64,000 nucleotides of DNA, taken from the NCBI GenBank assembly GCA_963575745.1, contig CAUYUJ010002725.1, positions 135,530-199,529 of the forward strand. The letters are read 5' to 3'. This stretch comes from Prorocentrum cordatum (lineage: Eukaryota > Sar > Dinophyceae > Prorocentrales > Prorocentraceae). Within the stretch, counting starts at the first letter, position 1; each line of letters opens with the position of its first letter. The notes beneath the pieces were generated by a model. The model worked only from the letters and a program-made list of their open reading frames with translations, was not told the origin of the DNA and searched no databases. Position numbers and translations under genes: made by a program. Of the stretch, positions 1 through 10,999 are shown in pieces.

Positions 1-1680
1 CCCCACCCCTGGGGCGCGGGTTGCAGACCACACTTTTTTGGTGAGCACATCCTTCGAAGTCGCCGGGGCGTCGCCTGCCTGCCTCCCCCCCACCTGAGAT
101 ATGACGTCGCGGTAAGTTGAAACATCGTCAAAAATCAGGAGGGGAAAAATCACGCAGACGCCTTTGATCGTCGATTCCCAGGAAGATATAGGAAGATATT
201 GGAAGTAGGGGGAAAAGACACGAACCCAGAAGATAGGAGGAACTATGGGGAGTAGTTGTATTTGTGTAGATTTATTTGTATGTTCTTGGGCCCCGTTCAA
301 AGAATCACGCCCGGAGCCCTGGGCCCCATCTCTCGGCACCACGCTTCGGCGGGGCGCCCGAAAGCTCGAACAATCGAACGCCCAGCTCGGAAGAGAGTTG
401 CGAAGCGCCAGGATCTCTCGATGTCGCCGAGAGTTTCGTTCGGAGCTCGCAGTCGCAGAGAGATGTGAGGAGGGAAAAAAACACACGCAGACACAATTGA
501 TCGTCGATGCCCAGGAAAATATTAGAAAATATGGGAAGCGGGGGTGAAGACGAACACCCAGAAAGTATTTGGAAAGAATGGGAATCATCGGATTGGTGTC
601 CGTTCATTTGTGTGCCCCAGGGCCCCTTTGAGATGCTCGGAGTGCGGAGAGGGGCGCCGTACTTGGAGGGGAACGCCCGCCGGTGAGCCGGATCCTGAGG
701 GCGGGTGGCCCCACCTCGGGCGAGCGTCAGGGCACTGAGAGGAGGCCCGCGCAGACACGGCGATGCAGGGAGTCTGCACCAGGTCACTCCACGTTGGCAC
801 TCGTTGGACGGCCAGGGCAAGGAGAGATCCGTTCCAGATCGTTCCAGAACGCTTTCAGAGCGTTCTGGAACGCTCTGAGAAGGCCGCGGCACCTCTCCAG
901 AACCGCCCGATCTCAGATATTCCCGATTTTTCCTCACCCGATTTGATCCTCGTCCTGGCTGCGTCGTAATTTGAAAGTGCCGGTGCAGCCCCCAGTCGGT
1001 TTCGCTAATCGACGTGCGTTTCGCCAGGTCGATGCCGTGCGCATGTGGAGCGTCCCTGGGAATTTGCGCCAAAGGGCGTTTTGCGGAAGAGTGTTCTGTC
1101 AATCTTCGAATACATGTGGGAGGATCGAGGATTGCGGGAAACTGGCCCTACATGGGCCCTGAACGGCTCCTTAAGTGCCGCCGCGGGCCGAATAGGTGCA
1201 CGAGAGGTGCACCTTCACCCCATGTTTGCTGTCCCCAGCTGACGCACATCCGATCTCCCTCGCCGCAAAGTCTTTGGACATCGGTAGCGCACGCCAAGCT
1301 TCAGTCCCCGAGGGAGCACCAGTCTGTAGGGGCGGCACTCCTTCTTGCCGATGATCATCAGGACGTGTGCTAGCCCGAGGTGTTTGTTTACCCCGTGCAG
1401 CTCCGCGGATACCACGTAGCCTGTGACGGCCCTCGTTGGACTCCGGTGGACCAGCACACCTTGGCGCCAACACACGTCCTGAGGGTCATCGATCTTCTCG
1501 GGCGGCGTGGGATGGCGAGATGGTCGGCCTGCCGTGCGCGTTCGACGGGCGCCCGCCGTGTAAGCCGCGCGCACGCGCGTGTGGATCGAGCACCCCGTTT
1601 GATCGAGCACCCCGCCTGGCCGAGCGGGCCAGGCGGCCCGGCCCGAGGGTCTCTTGCGTGCGAAAGAAGCGACAGAAAGA
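1..1680. repeat. Unassigned region with an imperfect 330-bp direct duplication
   Basis: No gene is recognised here. The stretch from about 136 to 310 is repeated imperfectly from about 467 to 640: both copies hold a purine run, then TTGATCGTCGAT and CCCAGGAA, then AT-rich GGAAGATAT-like text, then TTGTGTGCCCC or a near variant with GGGCCCC. The offset is about 330 bases. The rest, to 1680, is moderately GC-rich sequence with short chance frames only. Confidence 0.5.
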
Positions 1681-1688
1681 GAGCGCCC

Positions 1689-1885
1689 CGACGACGATGG
1701 CGTCGGCACCACTGCCGACGACGACGACGACGCCGCCGGTGTCGCCGACCCCGCCGCCGCCGACGACGACAACGACGACTTCGACGATTGCGACGACGAT
1801 TGCGACGACGGCGACGACGACGACGACTTTTGCTAGAAGCAGCTGCAAGACTGGGCTGCAGACCACGAGGGACAACGACCAGCCA

Positions 1886-1920
<35 letters not shown>

Positions 1921-2950
1921 GGCCCGCCTTGCCGCAGCGCGGTGCTCGCGCCGGAAGAGGCGGGGCTCGGGCCCCTCGGCCGAGCCGCCGCATCCCCGCC
2001 CACCTCAACGGGGCCGTTGGCGGGCTGCCGCGGCGTCGCGCGCTGCATGAGGAGGAGGAGGAGGAAGAGGAGGAGGAGGAGGAGGAGGAGGATCGGGGAG
2101 GAAAAGAAGGAAGGAGGATGCGGAGGAGGAGAACGAGGAGGAGGAGGAGGAGGAGGAGGTGGAGGTAAGGATGTACGAGTCCATTCCGAGCTACCTGCGT
2201 GGATGAGGAGGAGGAAGAGGATGTCTGCCATGATGTTGCTGCTGCTGATGATGGTGATGATGATCTCGATGCTGGTGATGATGATGATTATGATGATGAT
2301 GATGATGCTGATGCTGATGCTGATGCTGATGCTGATGATGATGATCTCGATGCTGGTGATGATGATGGTGCTAATTATGATGACGATACTGATGATGGTG
2401 ATGATGAGGATGATGGTGATGATGGGGATGCTGATGATGATGATGATGATGATGATGATAATGGTAATGCTGGTGCTGCTGATGATAATGATGATGATGA
2501 TGAAGCTGATGATGATGATTATGATGATGGTGATGGTGATGATGATGAGGATGCTGATGGTAATGATCTCGATGCTGATGATGATGGTGATGATGATAAC
2601 GCTGTTGATTATACTGACAATGATTATGCTTATGATGATGATGACGATCATGATGATGATGCCGATCATGATTATGATGATGTTGATGTTGCTGATAATG
2701 CTGATGATGATGCTGATGCTGATGGTAATGATGATGCTGCTGATACTTATGATGATGATGCTGCTGATGATGATGACGATGATGCTGCTGATGATGACGA
2801 TGATCATCATGATCATGAGTATCCTGATGATGATGCTGATGATGATGATGAGGAGGAGGAGGAGGAGCCAGAGGAGGAGAAGGAGGAGGAGAAGGAGGAG
2901 GAGCTGGATGAGCAGGAGGAGGAGGAGGATGAGGAGAAGGAGGGTGAGGA
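1689..2950. repeat. Trinucleotide tracts: GAC, GGA, then a long GAT array
   Basis: Three blocks of simple sequence lie close together: GAC/CGA triplets at 1689-1920, GGA triplets at 2047-2167, and a long interrupted GAT array at 2222-2860 that ends in GAG triplets to 2945. Long open frames run through the array on both strands (poly-Asp/Met on plus, poly-Ile on minus) only because the triplets contain no stops in those frames. Nothing suggests a real protein. Confidence 0.9.
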
Positions 2951-2959
2951 CCATCTTTG

Positions 2960-3780
2960 CATCACCTGGCGATAACGGTCAGTCTTGTTTAACTTGTCCC
3001 CATCCCAACCAGGCTATGACATCTCAGCCGCGCCCTCCCATCCCCCCCCAGTCTGGGGTAGGCCCTGCAAAGCCCGAAGGGGACAATCTATTACCCCATC
3101 CACGGGGGCGAATCGGCCAGTGGGGGCCAGGCCATGCCAGTTGGGGTAGAGGTCGGTCAAACCATACGGGCGTGACCTGGGGGGTGGGGGGGAGGAGAGA
3201 GAGAGAGGGGCTGGTCACGTAATTCGCGCCGGTGCCGTCTGGGAATGTTCAGGAATGGCCAGTTCCCAGACGGCGCCTGCGCGAATCGTTCAAGGCTTCA
3301 GGATCCACGTGGTGTCAGAATCCAGCGCCGACGTCACGACACGAGCCTGCCGTACTTTCTCTGGCTCTCTCTCTCTCTCTATCCCTTTCTCTTTCTCTTT
3401 CTCTCTCTCTCTCTCTCCTCTCTTCGAGGAAGCGCAGACATGGATTATGGCGTGTGAATTAGCGAAGGGTCTTGTTCCCATGCACACTTGACACGTTCCA
3501 TCGCCAAATCGGGAGGCATTGATTTCATATTTAGCACCGATTCGTGGAATTCGCGCCCACTCGCCAGATCCACCGATCCCTACGTAATCCATGTTAGCCC
3601 GCGCCCCAAACTCTGGCCCTCCTGCTCGAAGGAGGAAGAGGAGGAGGGACGCCGGAAGAGGAGGGAGGAGGGAGGAGGAGGAGACGGGATGGAGGAGGGG
3701 AGACGGAGAAGGGAGGAGGAGGAGGGAGGAAGCGGAGGAGGAGGAAGGAGGAGGAAGCAGAAGAAGAGGACCAGAGTAAA
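2960..3780. repeat. Mostly unique spacer with a CT tract and GGA tract
   Basis: No gene is seen. A CT-rich microsatellite lies at 3359-3421 and a GGA purine tract at 3630-3772. A stretch at about 3285-3355, with TTCAAGG, GTGTCA and a GAGCCTGCCGT box, resembles 43,823-43,893, so it is probably a dispersed repeat. Confidence 0.5.
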
Positions 3781-4722
3781 CCCAAGATGTACCAGCGATG
3801 CTGCAACACACACTCCCGTCCAGAGTCCCACCCTCGTAAGTCCCCACGGCCTTCCTTCTCGCTGCATGAAGCGGGGGAGGATTTTTGGAGTGGCTCCTCG
3901 CTGAAGCATACGGCTTGTCGAGACTGGTTGGCGCTGCAGCTAGCATGATATTAGTCAGACTACAAATTTCTGCACGGGCACCAAGGAAGCAAGGACCGTA
4001 GCTCACCCCCCCATAAATTAACCTCCCACCCTTAACTGGCACGAATTCTTAAACCGTGGTCAGTACTGTGCATATGCAAGGCACAGAGAGCAGGTGGGCG
4101 GTCCTGCAAGTGATGATGTGCATCCCCTGAGGCATTGGCCAACGGGGCGGCAGCACGAGTGTGACGCACGAGCGTGCTGTCCATCTTCGCACCCTAGCAT
4201 CAAGCAAGAGTAGGCGAGGCGCAATTATCTTCGCCGTGTGAGTCAGCACATGGCGCGGCCAACATGGCGCGATACTGAGCACTGAAACGCACAAAGCGGG
4301 GGAGGAGGACGGGAGGAACAGGAGGAGGAGGACAAGAGTAAACCCGAGATGCATCAGCGATGCTGCGAAACACACACAAACACACACACACACGACCCAA
4401 GTCCCACCCTCGCAAGAAGTCCCCCCAAGCCTTCCTTCTCGCTGCAGGAAGCGCGGGAGGAGGGGGAGAAGGAGACGCAGGAGGAGGAGGAGGAAGCAGC
4501 GGAGGAGGAGGAGGAGGAGGAGGAGGAGGAGGAGGAGGAGAAGGAGCAGGAGGAGGACGAGCAGGATGAGGAGGAGGAGGAGGAGGAGAATTAGGAGGAT
4601 GAGGAGGAGGACCAGAGTACAACCGTGGTACATCAGTGATATTGCAGCACACCCTCCCGTCTGGAGTCCCACTCTCGCAAGTCACCCCAAGCCTTCTTTC
4701 TCGATGCAGGAAGCGGGGGAAC
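3774..4722 (+). repeat. Three copies of a 105-120-bp repeat between purine tracts
   Basis: Copies lie at about 3774-3878, 4338-4458 and 4616-4720. Each begins just after a GGA tract with GAGGACCAGAGTAAACC or a close variant, carries CAGCGATGCTGCAACACA in the middle and ends near TTCTCGCTGCAGGAAGC, after which a new GGA tract begins. A more diverged fourth copy starts at 41,632. The stretch between copies 1 and 2 (3880-4330) is unassigned. Confidence 0.7.
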
Positions 4723-4724
4723 GG

Positions 4725-5300
4725 GGGGGACGAGGGAGGAGGAGGAGGAGGAGGAGGAGGAGGAGGCGGAGGAGGAGGAGGAGGAGGAGGAGAACGAGGA
4801 CGAGGACGAGGAACGGGAGAAGGAGGCGGAGGAGGGCGGAGGAGGAGGAGGAATGAGGAAGGAGGAGGGAAAAGGAGGAGAGGAGAAAGGAGGGAGGGCG
4901 GGAGGGAGGGTGGGAGGGAGGGAGGGAGGGAGGGATGAGGAGGAGAAGGAGTATGAGGAGGACGAGGAGGTTGAGGAGGAGGAGAAGGAGGAGGAGGAGG
5001 GAGAATAACGAGAGGGAGGAGGTGAGGAGAATGATGAGGAGGAGTAGGAGGAGGAGGGAGGAGGAGGATGGGGAGGAGGAAGGAGGAGGAGGCAAAAGAG
5101 GAGGAGGAGGAGGAGGAGGAGGAGGAGGAGTACATGTTGTTCTTGTTGGAGGAGGAGGAGTTGGAAGTCAGGGCGAGCGAGCAGGAGGAGGGAGGGAGGA
5201 GGGATGGGAGAGGGATGAGGAGGGACGGGGGACCGAGCAGGAAGAGGGAGGGAGGGGGGGAGGGGGCGGGGAGGTCTCCGTCGCTCCGCGCACTCTCGTC
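4725..5300. repeat. GGA-rich polypurine tract
   Basis: This is nearly pure GGA/GAG sequence, with a GGGA sub-block around 4895-4935. Open frames exist on both strands because of composition only. Confidence 0.9.
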
Positions 5301-5489
5301 CTTCCTCGAGCCGCTGCGGCCGCTCCCCCGCAGGCCCGCGACGCGACCCTCGCGCGGCTCGAGGCCGAGGACGAGAAGAGCCTCAGGCCGCGCGCGCGGC
5401 CGCGGGCGCGCCGCCGAGAGCCACCCCTTCGAGTCGGAGATCGGCTACAGGACCGATCTGCCCCAGAACTAGGTCTTCCGAGGGAAGGT

Positions 5490-5869
<380 letters not shown>

Positions 5870-5889
5870 GTTGGCGGTGCGCCGTGGCA

Positions 5890-6015
5890 CGAACCCCCTC
5901 CCCAGCACTACCGGGGGGGTTCGTGCACTACCGGGGGGTTTCGTGCAGCCCGCACCGGGTGCCGCCAGCGGCTTAGAACACCCCCCCCTGGCCGCTTTAC
6001 CGGGGGGGTTCGATT
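5890..6015. repeat. ACCGGGGGGGTTCG motif cluster
   Basis: Four close copies of ACCGGGGGGGTTCG, some extended by TGCAGCCCG, lie between 5905 and 6010. The same motif recurs at 15,755-15,885 and, in a related form, at 63,705-63,915. Confidence 0.6.
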
Positions 6016-6040
6016 GTTTATAATATTGATGGTTTATAAT

Positions 6041-6340
6041 CAGGATGGGCGGGCCCGGATTCACGGCCGCGCGCGATGTGCGCCGCATCCCATATGTGCG
6101 CCGCGTCCCACTGCTGCCACATATTTCGCACCGTCGGCGACAAGGCAGGCCATGCTGCGAGGAAAAAACGAAGACTTTTAACAGTCAGGATGGGCGGGCC
6201 CAGATTGACTGCCGCGCGCGATGTGCGCCGCGTCCCATTCCTGCCACGCGTTTCGCATCGTCGACGACAAGAAAGACGATGTTGAGAAGACAAACGGCCA
6301 CTTTGTATTGATTTTTTACGGTCCGGATGGGAGGTCCCGG
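6041..6340 (+). repeat. 145-bp tandem direct repeat, two and a bit copies
   Basis: CAGGATGGGCGGGCCC begins at 6041 and again at 6186. Both copies continue through CGCGCGATGTGCGCCGC, CCACATATTTCGCA or its variant, and a GACGACAAG-like stretch. A third partial start, GTCCGGATGGGAGGTCCCGG, lies near 6321. From 6350 to 7190 nothing coding is recognised; an AT microsatellite lies at 6850-6885. Confidence 0.75.
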
Positions 6341-6847
6341 ATTGGGTCGCTATCGGCCGGAATACGAGGTAGGTGGGGGTATATAGTAATAAGGAACAAG
6401 GTTTGGGGGGGGGCAGGGGGGCGGTTGGGAAGGGTGGCTCCCTGTCGAAGTGTGGCGTGTGCTCGCCTTGTGTTCTCTATTCGCGTCTGCTCGCCGCTGT
6501 TCCGCCGCATCCTCTCGTATTTTGGCTCGCGGCCACAATACGAGAGGCTGTGGCGCAACTCACAAGAGCCGCTGTGGGGGGTCGACGGCACGGCCGCGTA
6601 GAGAAGAGCAGTGTCGCCGTGTTCCGGCACGGCCCTGGGATGCAATGCCGCCGCCGTGTTCCGGCCCGTCCTGGTAAGATTCGCGCGTCGGGGCTGGGGT
6701 TCGCGCGTGCCGGGAGCGCGCCGCTTACGGAGGGGTTGCGTCTTTACCGAGCCCCGTAGCTGCGAACGATCATCTTTATAAATATCAGGTGAAAGTCTAA
6801 ATATTTAGCAACTTTGTTGATTAGCCGCATTATATGTAACTTGTTCA

Positions 6848-6890
<43 letters not shown>

Positions 6891-7191
6891 ATATATAGTA
6901 TATACATTTATATATAGATGTTACCACGAACACTACATAGAATGTGATGTATGTTATAGTATGTGTAGTATGATGTACTTCGTGAGTTGTATCTAGAAAT
7001 CTGCTCTGCCCGCAGGCGCGTGCAAGGGGGTGGGGGGCGCTTTCCATTTCAGGTGGCCCTTCGGTCTTTGCTCTCGTGAGGTTTCGGGCCGTGAAGCAAT
7101 CGTAGGCATGAGCATAGCATGAGCATTAGCATAGCATGAGCCGATGCAGTCGCGAACCAATCCTCAGCACGGTCGTCGCCACGCCACGTCG

Positions 7192-7212
7192 CCGTAGCCA
7201 TTTGGGCCCAGT
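7192..7212 (+). other. DinoSL relic upstream of the 7.2-kb gene
   Basis: The stretch starts CCGTAGCCATTT and matches the dinoflagellate spliced-leader exon at 17 of 21 positions. It lies 26 bases ahead of the ATG at 7238, where the 5' end of a trans-spliced mRNA would sit. Spliced-leader relics of this kind are known in dinoflagellates and are read as marks of mRNAs that were reverse transcribed and reinserted. Confidence 0.65.
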
Positions 7213-7237
7213 TGTTTGCTAGAGGCCACCTACGAGG

Positions 7238-8431
7238 ATGCCTTCTGAGAAGAAGGCACGTGCGCCACGACCCCAGACTAGCTACTTCGATCCCAAAGAG
7301 CTCGCGCTCGGATGGTCAGAGTTTGCCAAACTACGTGATCCTGGGTTCAAGTGGGATTGCTCCCTCTACGACAGGAATGCCCGCACCTGCACGCCTGACA
7401 GGGAAAGCTTACTGAAACACAAAGCCCCCCTCCTCACGCTCTTGAAGGTTGCACCAACTGGTTTCCCATGCTTCAAGCTACTGCGCGACGTTCTGATGGA
7501 GCTACAGTTCGAACACAAAATCTTCTCCGTGCCAGGCCAGAGCGAGATGCAAATCCAAGTCCTGTGGAAGATCGCATCGGAGAGCGCCGACGCCTGGAGA
7601 ATCCTCTGCAAGCATTGCTACAATCTCAAGAAGAGCGAGGACACCTCGGAAGAGATGGCCGAGCTCCTTGAGCACATCACGCTCCCGAAGCGCGACGACA
7701 CCACGGCAGGCGATGGTGCATCATCAACAGCTGCGTCGTCTTCTACAGGCGCGGCAGCTATGGAGCATCGGGCCCAGCCAGACTTCCCCAAGGACTCCGA
7801 ATTCGACGAGCTTTGGAGCGATGAGCCCGAAGAATCGACAGATGAAGTGGAGCTCGTCAATATGATCTGCAACTGCGCGGCCTGCGTGAAGGCTCGAGTC
7901 CATGGGGGTGCCGTGGGCGAGCACGCCACGCTGGACGAGATTTCGTCATCGACCAGCGAACCGCCAGTGCCTTCGGCGAAGAGGGGGGGGCAGCGCATCG
8001 AGACGGAAGGCGAGGAGGCCGCCGCAGTGACCAAGAAGAGGAGGCGTTTCAAGCAGCCGCCGAACGGCAAGGGCAAGGGCAAGGGCAAGGGCAAGGGCAA
8101 GGGCAAGGGCAAGGGCAAGGGCAAGGACGCCAGCAAGAAGAGTGCAGCTGCGGCGAAGCGGACCCCTTGTCAGCGCAGGGCCAAACCAGACATGAGCGAG
8201 AAGAACGACTGGGTGATCAGCACACCAGTGAATGTGGCGATTCGGAGGGACCCCGTCGGCAAAGAGGAGGCGTACATCATCGAGAGTTCTGGCGCGAAAC
8301 GGTACGTCGTTGGCCAGACTAAGAAATCGAGCCTAGACTACTTGCACAATGTGAAGGCCATTGAGGTGGCCATCGCGGCGGGCGACATCAAGACCTTCGG
8401 AGAAGCGAAGGCCGCGCTCGCGGGTCTGTAG
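7238..8431 (+). CDS. Intronless dinoflagellate protein with Lys-Gly repeat, unknown function
   Basis: An uninterrupted 397-residue frame starting at ATG 7238; I do not recognise the family. Residues 1-150 look globular (SYFDPKELALGWSEFAK, then a Leu/Lys-rich helical stretch to ELLEHITLPK). Residues 150-255 are low-complexity, with Ser/Ala and acidic runs around an island reading MICNCAACVKARVHGG. A basic patch KKRRRFKQ precedes about eleven Lys-Gly dipeptides (residues 275-297), encoded by a GGCAAG hexanucleotide array. A compact C-terminal domain of about 80 residues (NDWVISTPVNVAIRRD to the end) looks folded. The basic patches suggest a nuclear or nucleic-acid-binding protein, which is inference. 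The DinoSL relic 26 bases upstream and the lack of introns suggest a retroposed gene. The frame is intact and codon use is GC-biased, so it may be expressed. Confidence 0.8.
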   Translation: MPSEKKARAPRPQTSYFDPKELALGWSEFAKLRDPGFKWDCSLYDRNARTCTPDRESLLKHKAPLLTLLKVAPTGFPCFKLLRDVLMELQFEHKIFSVPGQSEMQIQVLWKIASESADAWRILCKHCYNLKKSEDTSEEMAELLEHITLPKRDDTTAGDGASSTAASSSTGAAAMEHRAQPDFPKDSEFDELWSDEPEESTDEVELVNMICNCAACVKARVHGGAVGEHATLDEISSSTSEPPVPSAKRGGQRIETEGEEAAAVTKKRRRFKQPPNGKGKGKGKGKGKGKGKGKGKDASKKSAAAAKRTPCQRRAKPDMSEKNDWVISTPVNVAIRRDPVGKEEAYIIESSGAKRYVVGQTKKSSLDYLHNVKAIEVAIAAGDIKTFGEAKAALAGL

Positions 8432-8468
8432 GGCTTGTATGCTTACACTGATAGGGGCCTGAGGATCC

Positions 8469-8497
8469 TCTCTGCCGAGTTTTAGGCGAGAGAGGTC
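8469..8497 (+). promoter_or_regulatory. Stem-loop in the 3' flank
   Basis: CCTCTCTGCC pairs with GGCGAGAGAGG across a short loop, with one bulge. It sits 38 bases after the stop of the preceding gene, so it may be a 3'-UTR element. A role is not shown. Confidence 0.35.
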
Positions 8498-8691
8498 GGT
8501 TTAGAAGCCTGTGCTGCCACTCGCAGTTCTCGTATCTAGGCCGTTGGGCCCCTGGTCATGCCCGCCCCTCGCCCCCCTCCGAATATTCCTCATGCGCTCC
8601 TCCGTTGCCGTTTCAACCTGGGTCGCAAAGCAACGCTCATCTGAGACCCAATTCACGTATCATGGACGTCCTCATCCGCCTCTAGTGATGT

Positions 8692-8694
8692 AGG

Positions 8695-8745
<51 letters not shown>

Positions 8746-9050
8746 CACCACCACCACCACCACCACCACCACTACCACTACCACTACCACTACTACTACT
8801 ACTACTGCTACTACTACTACTACTACTACTACTACTGCTATTGCTACTGCTACTTCGACTGCGACTGCGACTGCTACTGCTACTGCTACTGCTGCTGCTG
8901 CTGCTACTACTACTACTACTAATGCTGACGTTGCTGCTGCTACTGCTGCTGCTGCCATGCTCTCCACCTGATACTGCTAGTAGTGCTACCACACCTATGA
9001 CCACTACTACTCGTGCTAGCACTGCTACCGCTGCGTCTGCTACGTCTTGA
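8692..9050. repeat. CTA/CCA/CTG trinucleotide array
   Basis: About 360 bases of ACT, ACC and GCT triplets with interruptions. Both strands carry stop-free homopolymeric frames (Ser, Val, Leu). No gene. Confidence 0.95.
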
Positions 9051-9549
9051 TAGCCTTCTCTTTCTTCTTCTACTCCTCACACACACGCGCACACTCTTTT
9101 TCTGTATGCCCGTCTACCGCCTGGCAGCCGCAACCCTGATGGGCCAGGATCTCGCTGCCGAAGCCCCCACGCTCGGCACAGCACGTGCTTGAAAAATGGT
9201 CTGCTGCCGCGTCGGTTCTTCAGAACAGCATTCGCTGCAACGGGATCTGAGCGATGCGACGCCGACTGGCTGCGCCCGCCACGTACAAGCAGAGAGGCGG
9301 GAGCATGGGGGATGAGGCAAGCGAGGAGACCAATGGTCACATATTCATATGATCGGGCCTGCCATCGGGCGAACGGAGAAGGAGGGAAGCGTGTGGAGCG
9401 ATAGGACGAGGGAGGATGGAAACCACAGAAAGCGGGTGGAGGACCAGTAGCTGCATGGCAAACAAAAACCAAACCACGACAGCATGAAACAGCACGATGC
9501 CTAAGTCTCGCAAGCAGCTGAAGTCAAAACAAAACCGAGGCACCAGCAG

Positions 9550-9570
9550 CCGCAGCCATTTTGGCCCAAG
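9550..9570 (+). other. DinoSL relic upstream of the 9.6-kb gene
   Basis: Matches the DinoSL exon at 19 of 21 positions (CCGCAGCCATTTTGGCCC followed by AAG); the two differences are T-to-C. It is 38 bases ahead of the ATG at 9608. Although the frame is open further upstream to 9497, this relic argues that the mRNA began here and that 9608 is the real start. Confidence 0.8.
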
Positions 9571-9607
9571 ACCAGTCAAAGGACCACGCCTTGATTCGAT
9601 CGGGAAC

Positions 9608-10984
9608 ATGCCTTCACGCAGCCAGATCACGCCGAAGGCCGCAGTCGGCTCAGCCAACATCAGCATGTGCCTGTTCGGAGCTCGCGGTGTCAAGCGCGAG
9701 GCTGACGGAGAGGAGAAGCCTGCAGAGGCAGCTGGTCAATCGCAGTTGGCAGGTGCAGCGCCTACGATGCTAGCGCAACCCACTCCTACGGCATGCAAGT
9801 CGGCTCCACCGACGCCGCCCCCGAAGCTCACGAAGATCCCGAAGGAGACGCGCAACAAGATCAGCTACCGCTTGAACAAGCTCCCTGATGACGTCTTCCT
9901 GGCCGACGACAAGGCCAAGAAATACCCAGACAGCGAGGAGTTCAGCGCGCCAGTGAGGGAGATCCTCGCATTCAAGCCGAAGGAGGGGGTGCCAGATAGC
10001 CTGCTCGAGACAGTCACCAAGATCATGAACGTCACGAAGGAGGGGATCGAGGGGGGGTGGATGTCTTGGAAGGAAGCGTGCGAGAAGGACGGCGAGGAGG
10101 TGATGCTAGAGGCTGTCCATGCGAACCCGCCGACAGTCGAGCCCCGCCTCAATGCCAAGCTGCGCAACGACACGAAGACCCCGTGGCCCCAGAACCAGCA
10201 GGTGAAATTCATCAAAGATGTCTTCAGCAAGAAGATCGTGAGCTCCGATGGTGAAGTGCTTCGGGGAACAGCAGTGGCTTCGGACGGAGACCGCAATAGG
10301 ATGAGGCAGCAGGCCAAGCAGCAGCCCGGCGCCCCTGCTACGGCGTCGACGGCGGCTGGGGCTAAACTTCCACCAAGGAGAGGGAGGAGAGGACGAAGAG
10401 GAGGACTAGGGGTCTTTCCACAAGCACCGCTCGTATGACGAGCAGTCCTGATTTTGATTGGTCCCAGGGCCTTAACGAGGCTTCCTTTGTTGAGTTCCCC
10501 CCTCCCCCTCCCCTAGGCCAAAGGTTCACCAGGAGCGGGGGAGGGGGCCATTGTGGGGATCCGACACCTCCTCTCCGCCCCCTCCCTTCGCCAGGCTGGC
10601 CAGGCGGCTTTCGGAGCCCCCAGCACGCAGCCGCCGCAGACCAACCCCGACGAGCAGAGGGACAAAGAGGCCGTCGCATCAGTGCGCAAGGCCCACAGCG
10701 GATGGGATCGGGCCAAGCGCGACTACCAGGCCCTCGTCGCCAAGAGCGGGGAGTGCGCCGCCACCAAGGGGAGCAAGTTCGAGGCCGACATGAAGCAGAT
10801 CATCCTAGATGGCGCCCTGCTGGATTCCAAGCTCGTCGCCATCGAGACGAAGTGCATCGACCAGAAGGCCCTGGCGGACGACGATGCGGTCGCGGCCGCC
10901 AGCGCCTGCAAGGACATCCTTGCCCTGATCAAGGCGGCGTCGAGGAAGGGCCAGGCGTTGAAGTCGTGGTTCATCGTAGACTGA
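9608..10984 (+). CDS. Two-exon protein of unknown function, probable GC-AG intron
   Basis: Exon 1 runs 9608-10360 and exon 2 10595-10984, giving about 380 residues. I chose ATG 9608 because the DinoSL relic lies just upstream. The frame stops at 10,438, but a homologous-looking coding stretch resumes in the same frame. Cutting a GC-AG intron of 234 bases (GCTAAACTT to a pyrimidine run ending CGCCAG) removes the stop and keeps phase; the exon 2 start repeats the first bases of the intron (GCTGGCC). Exon 1 has a Pro/Ala-rich N-terminus, then a basic-acidic domain from KIPKETRNKISYRLNKLP to FIKDVFSKKIV containing GGWMSWKEACEKDGEEV. Exon 2 is predicted helical (AHSGWDRAKRDYQALVAKSG through KGQALKSWFIVD). 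No known family is recognised. Splicing is inferred, not seen. Confidence 0.65.
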
Positions 10985-10999
10985 ACGTCGAGGCTGCGC

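Noticed and set aside
1833-2954. Long minus-strand frame over the GAT array, and matching plus-strand frames
   Set aside because: The translations are homopolymeric (Ile/Ser or Asp/Met); the triplet repeat simply lacks stops.
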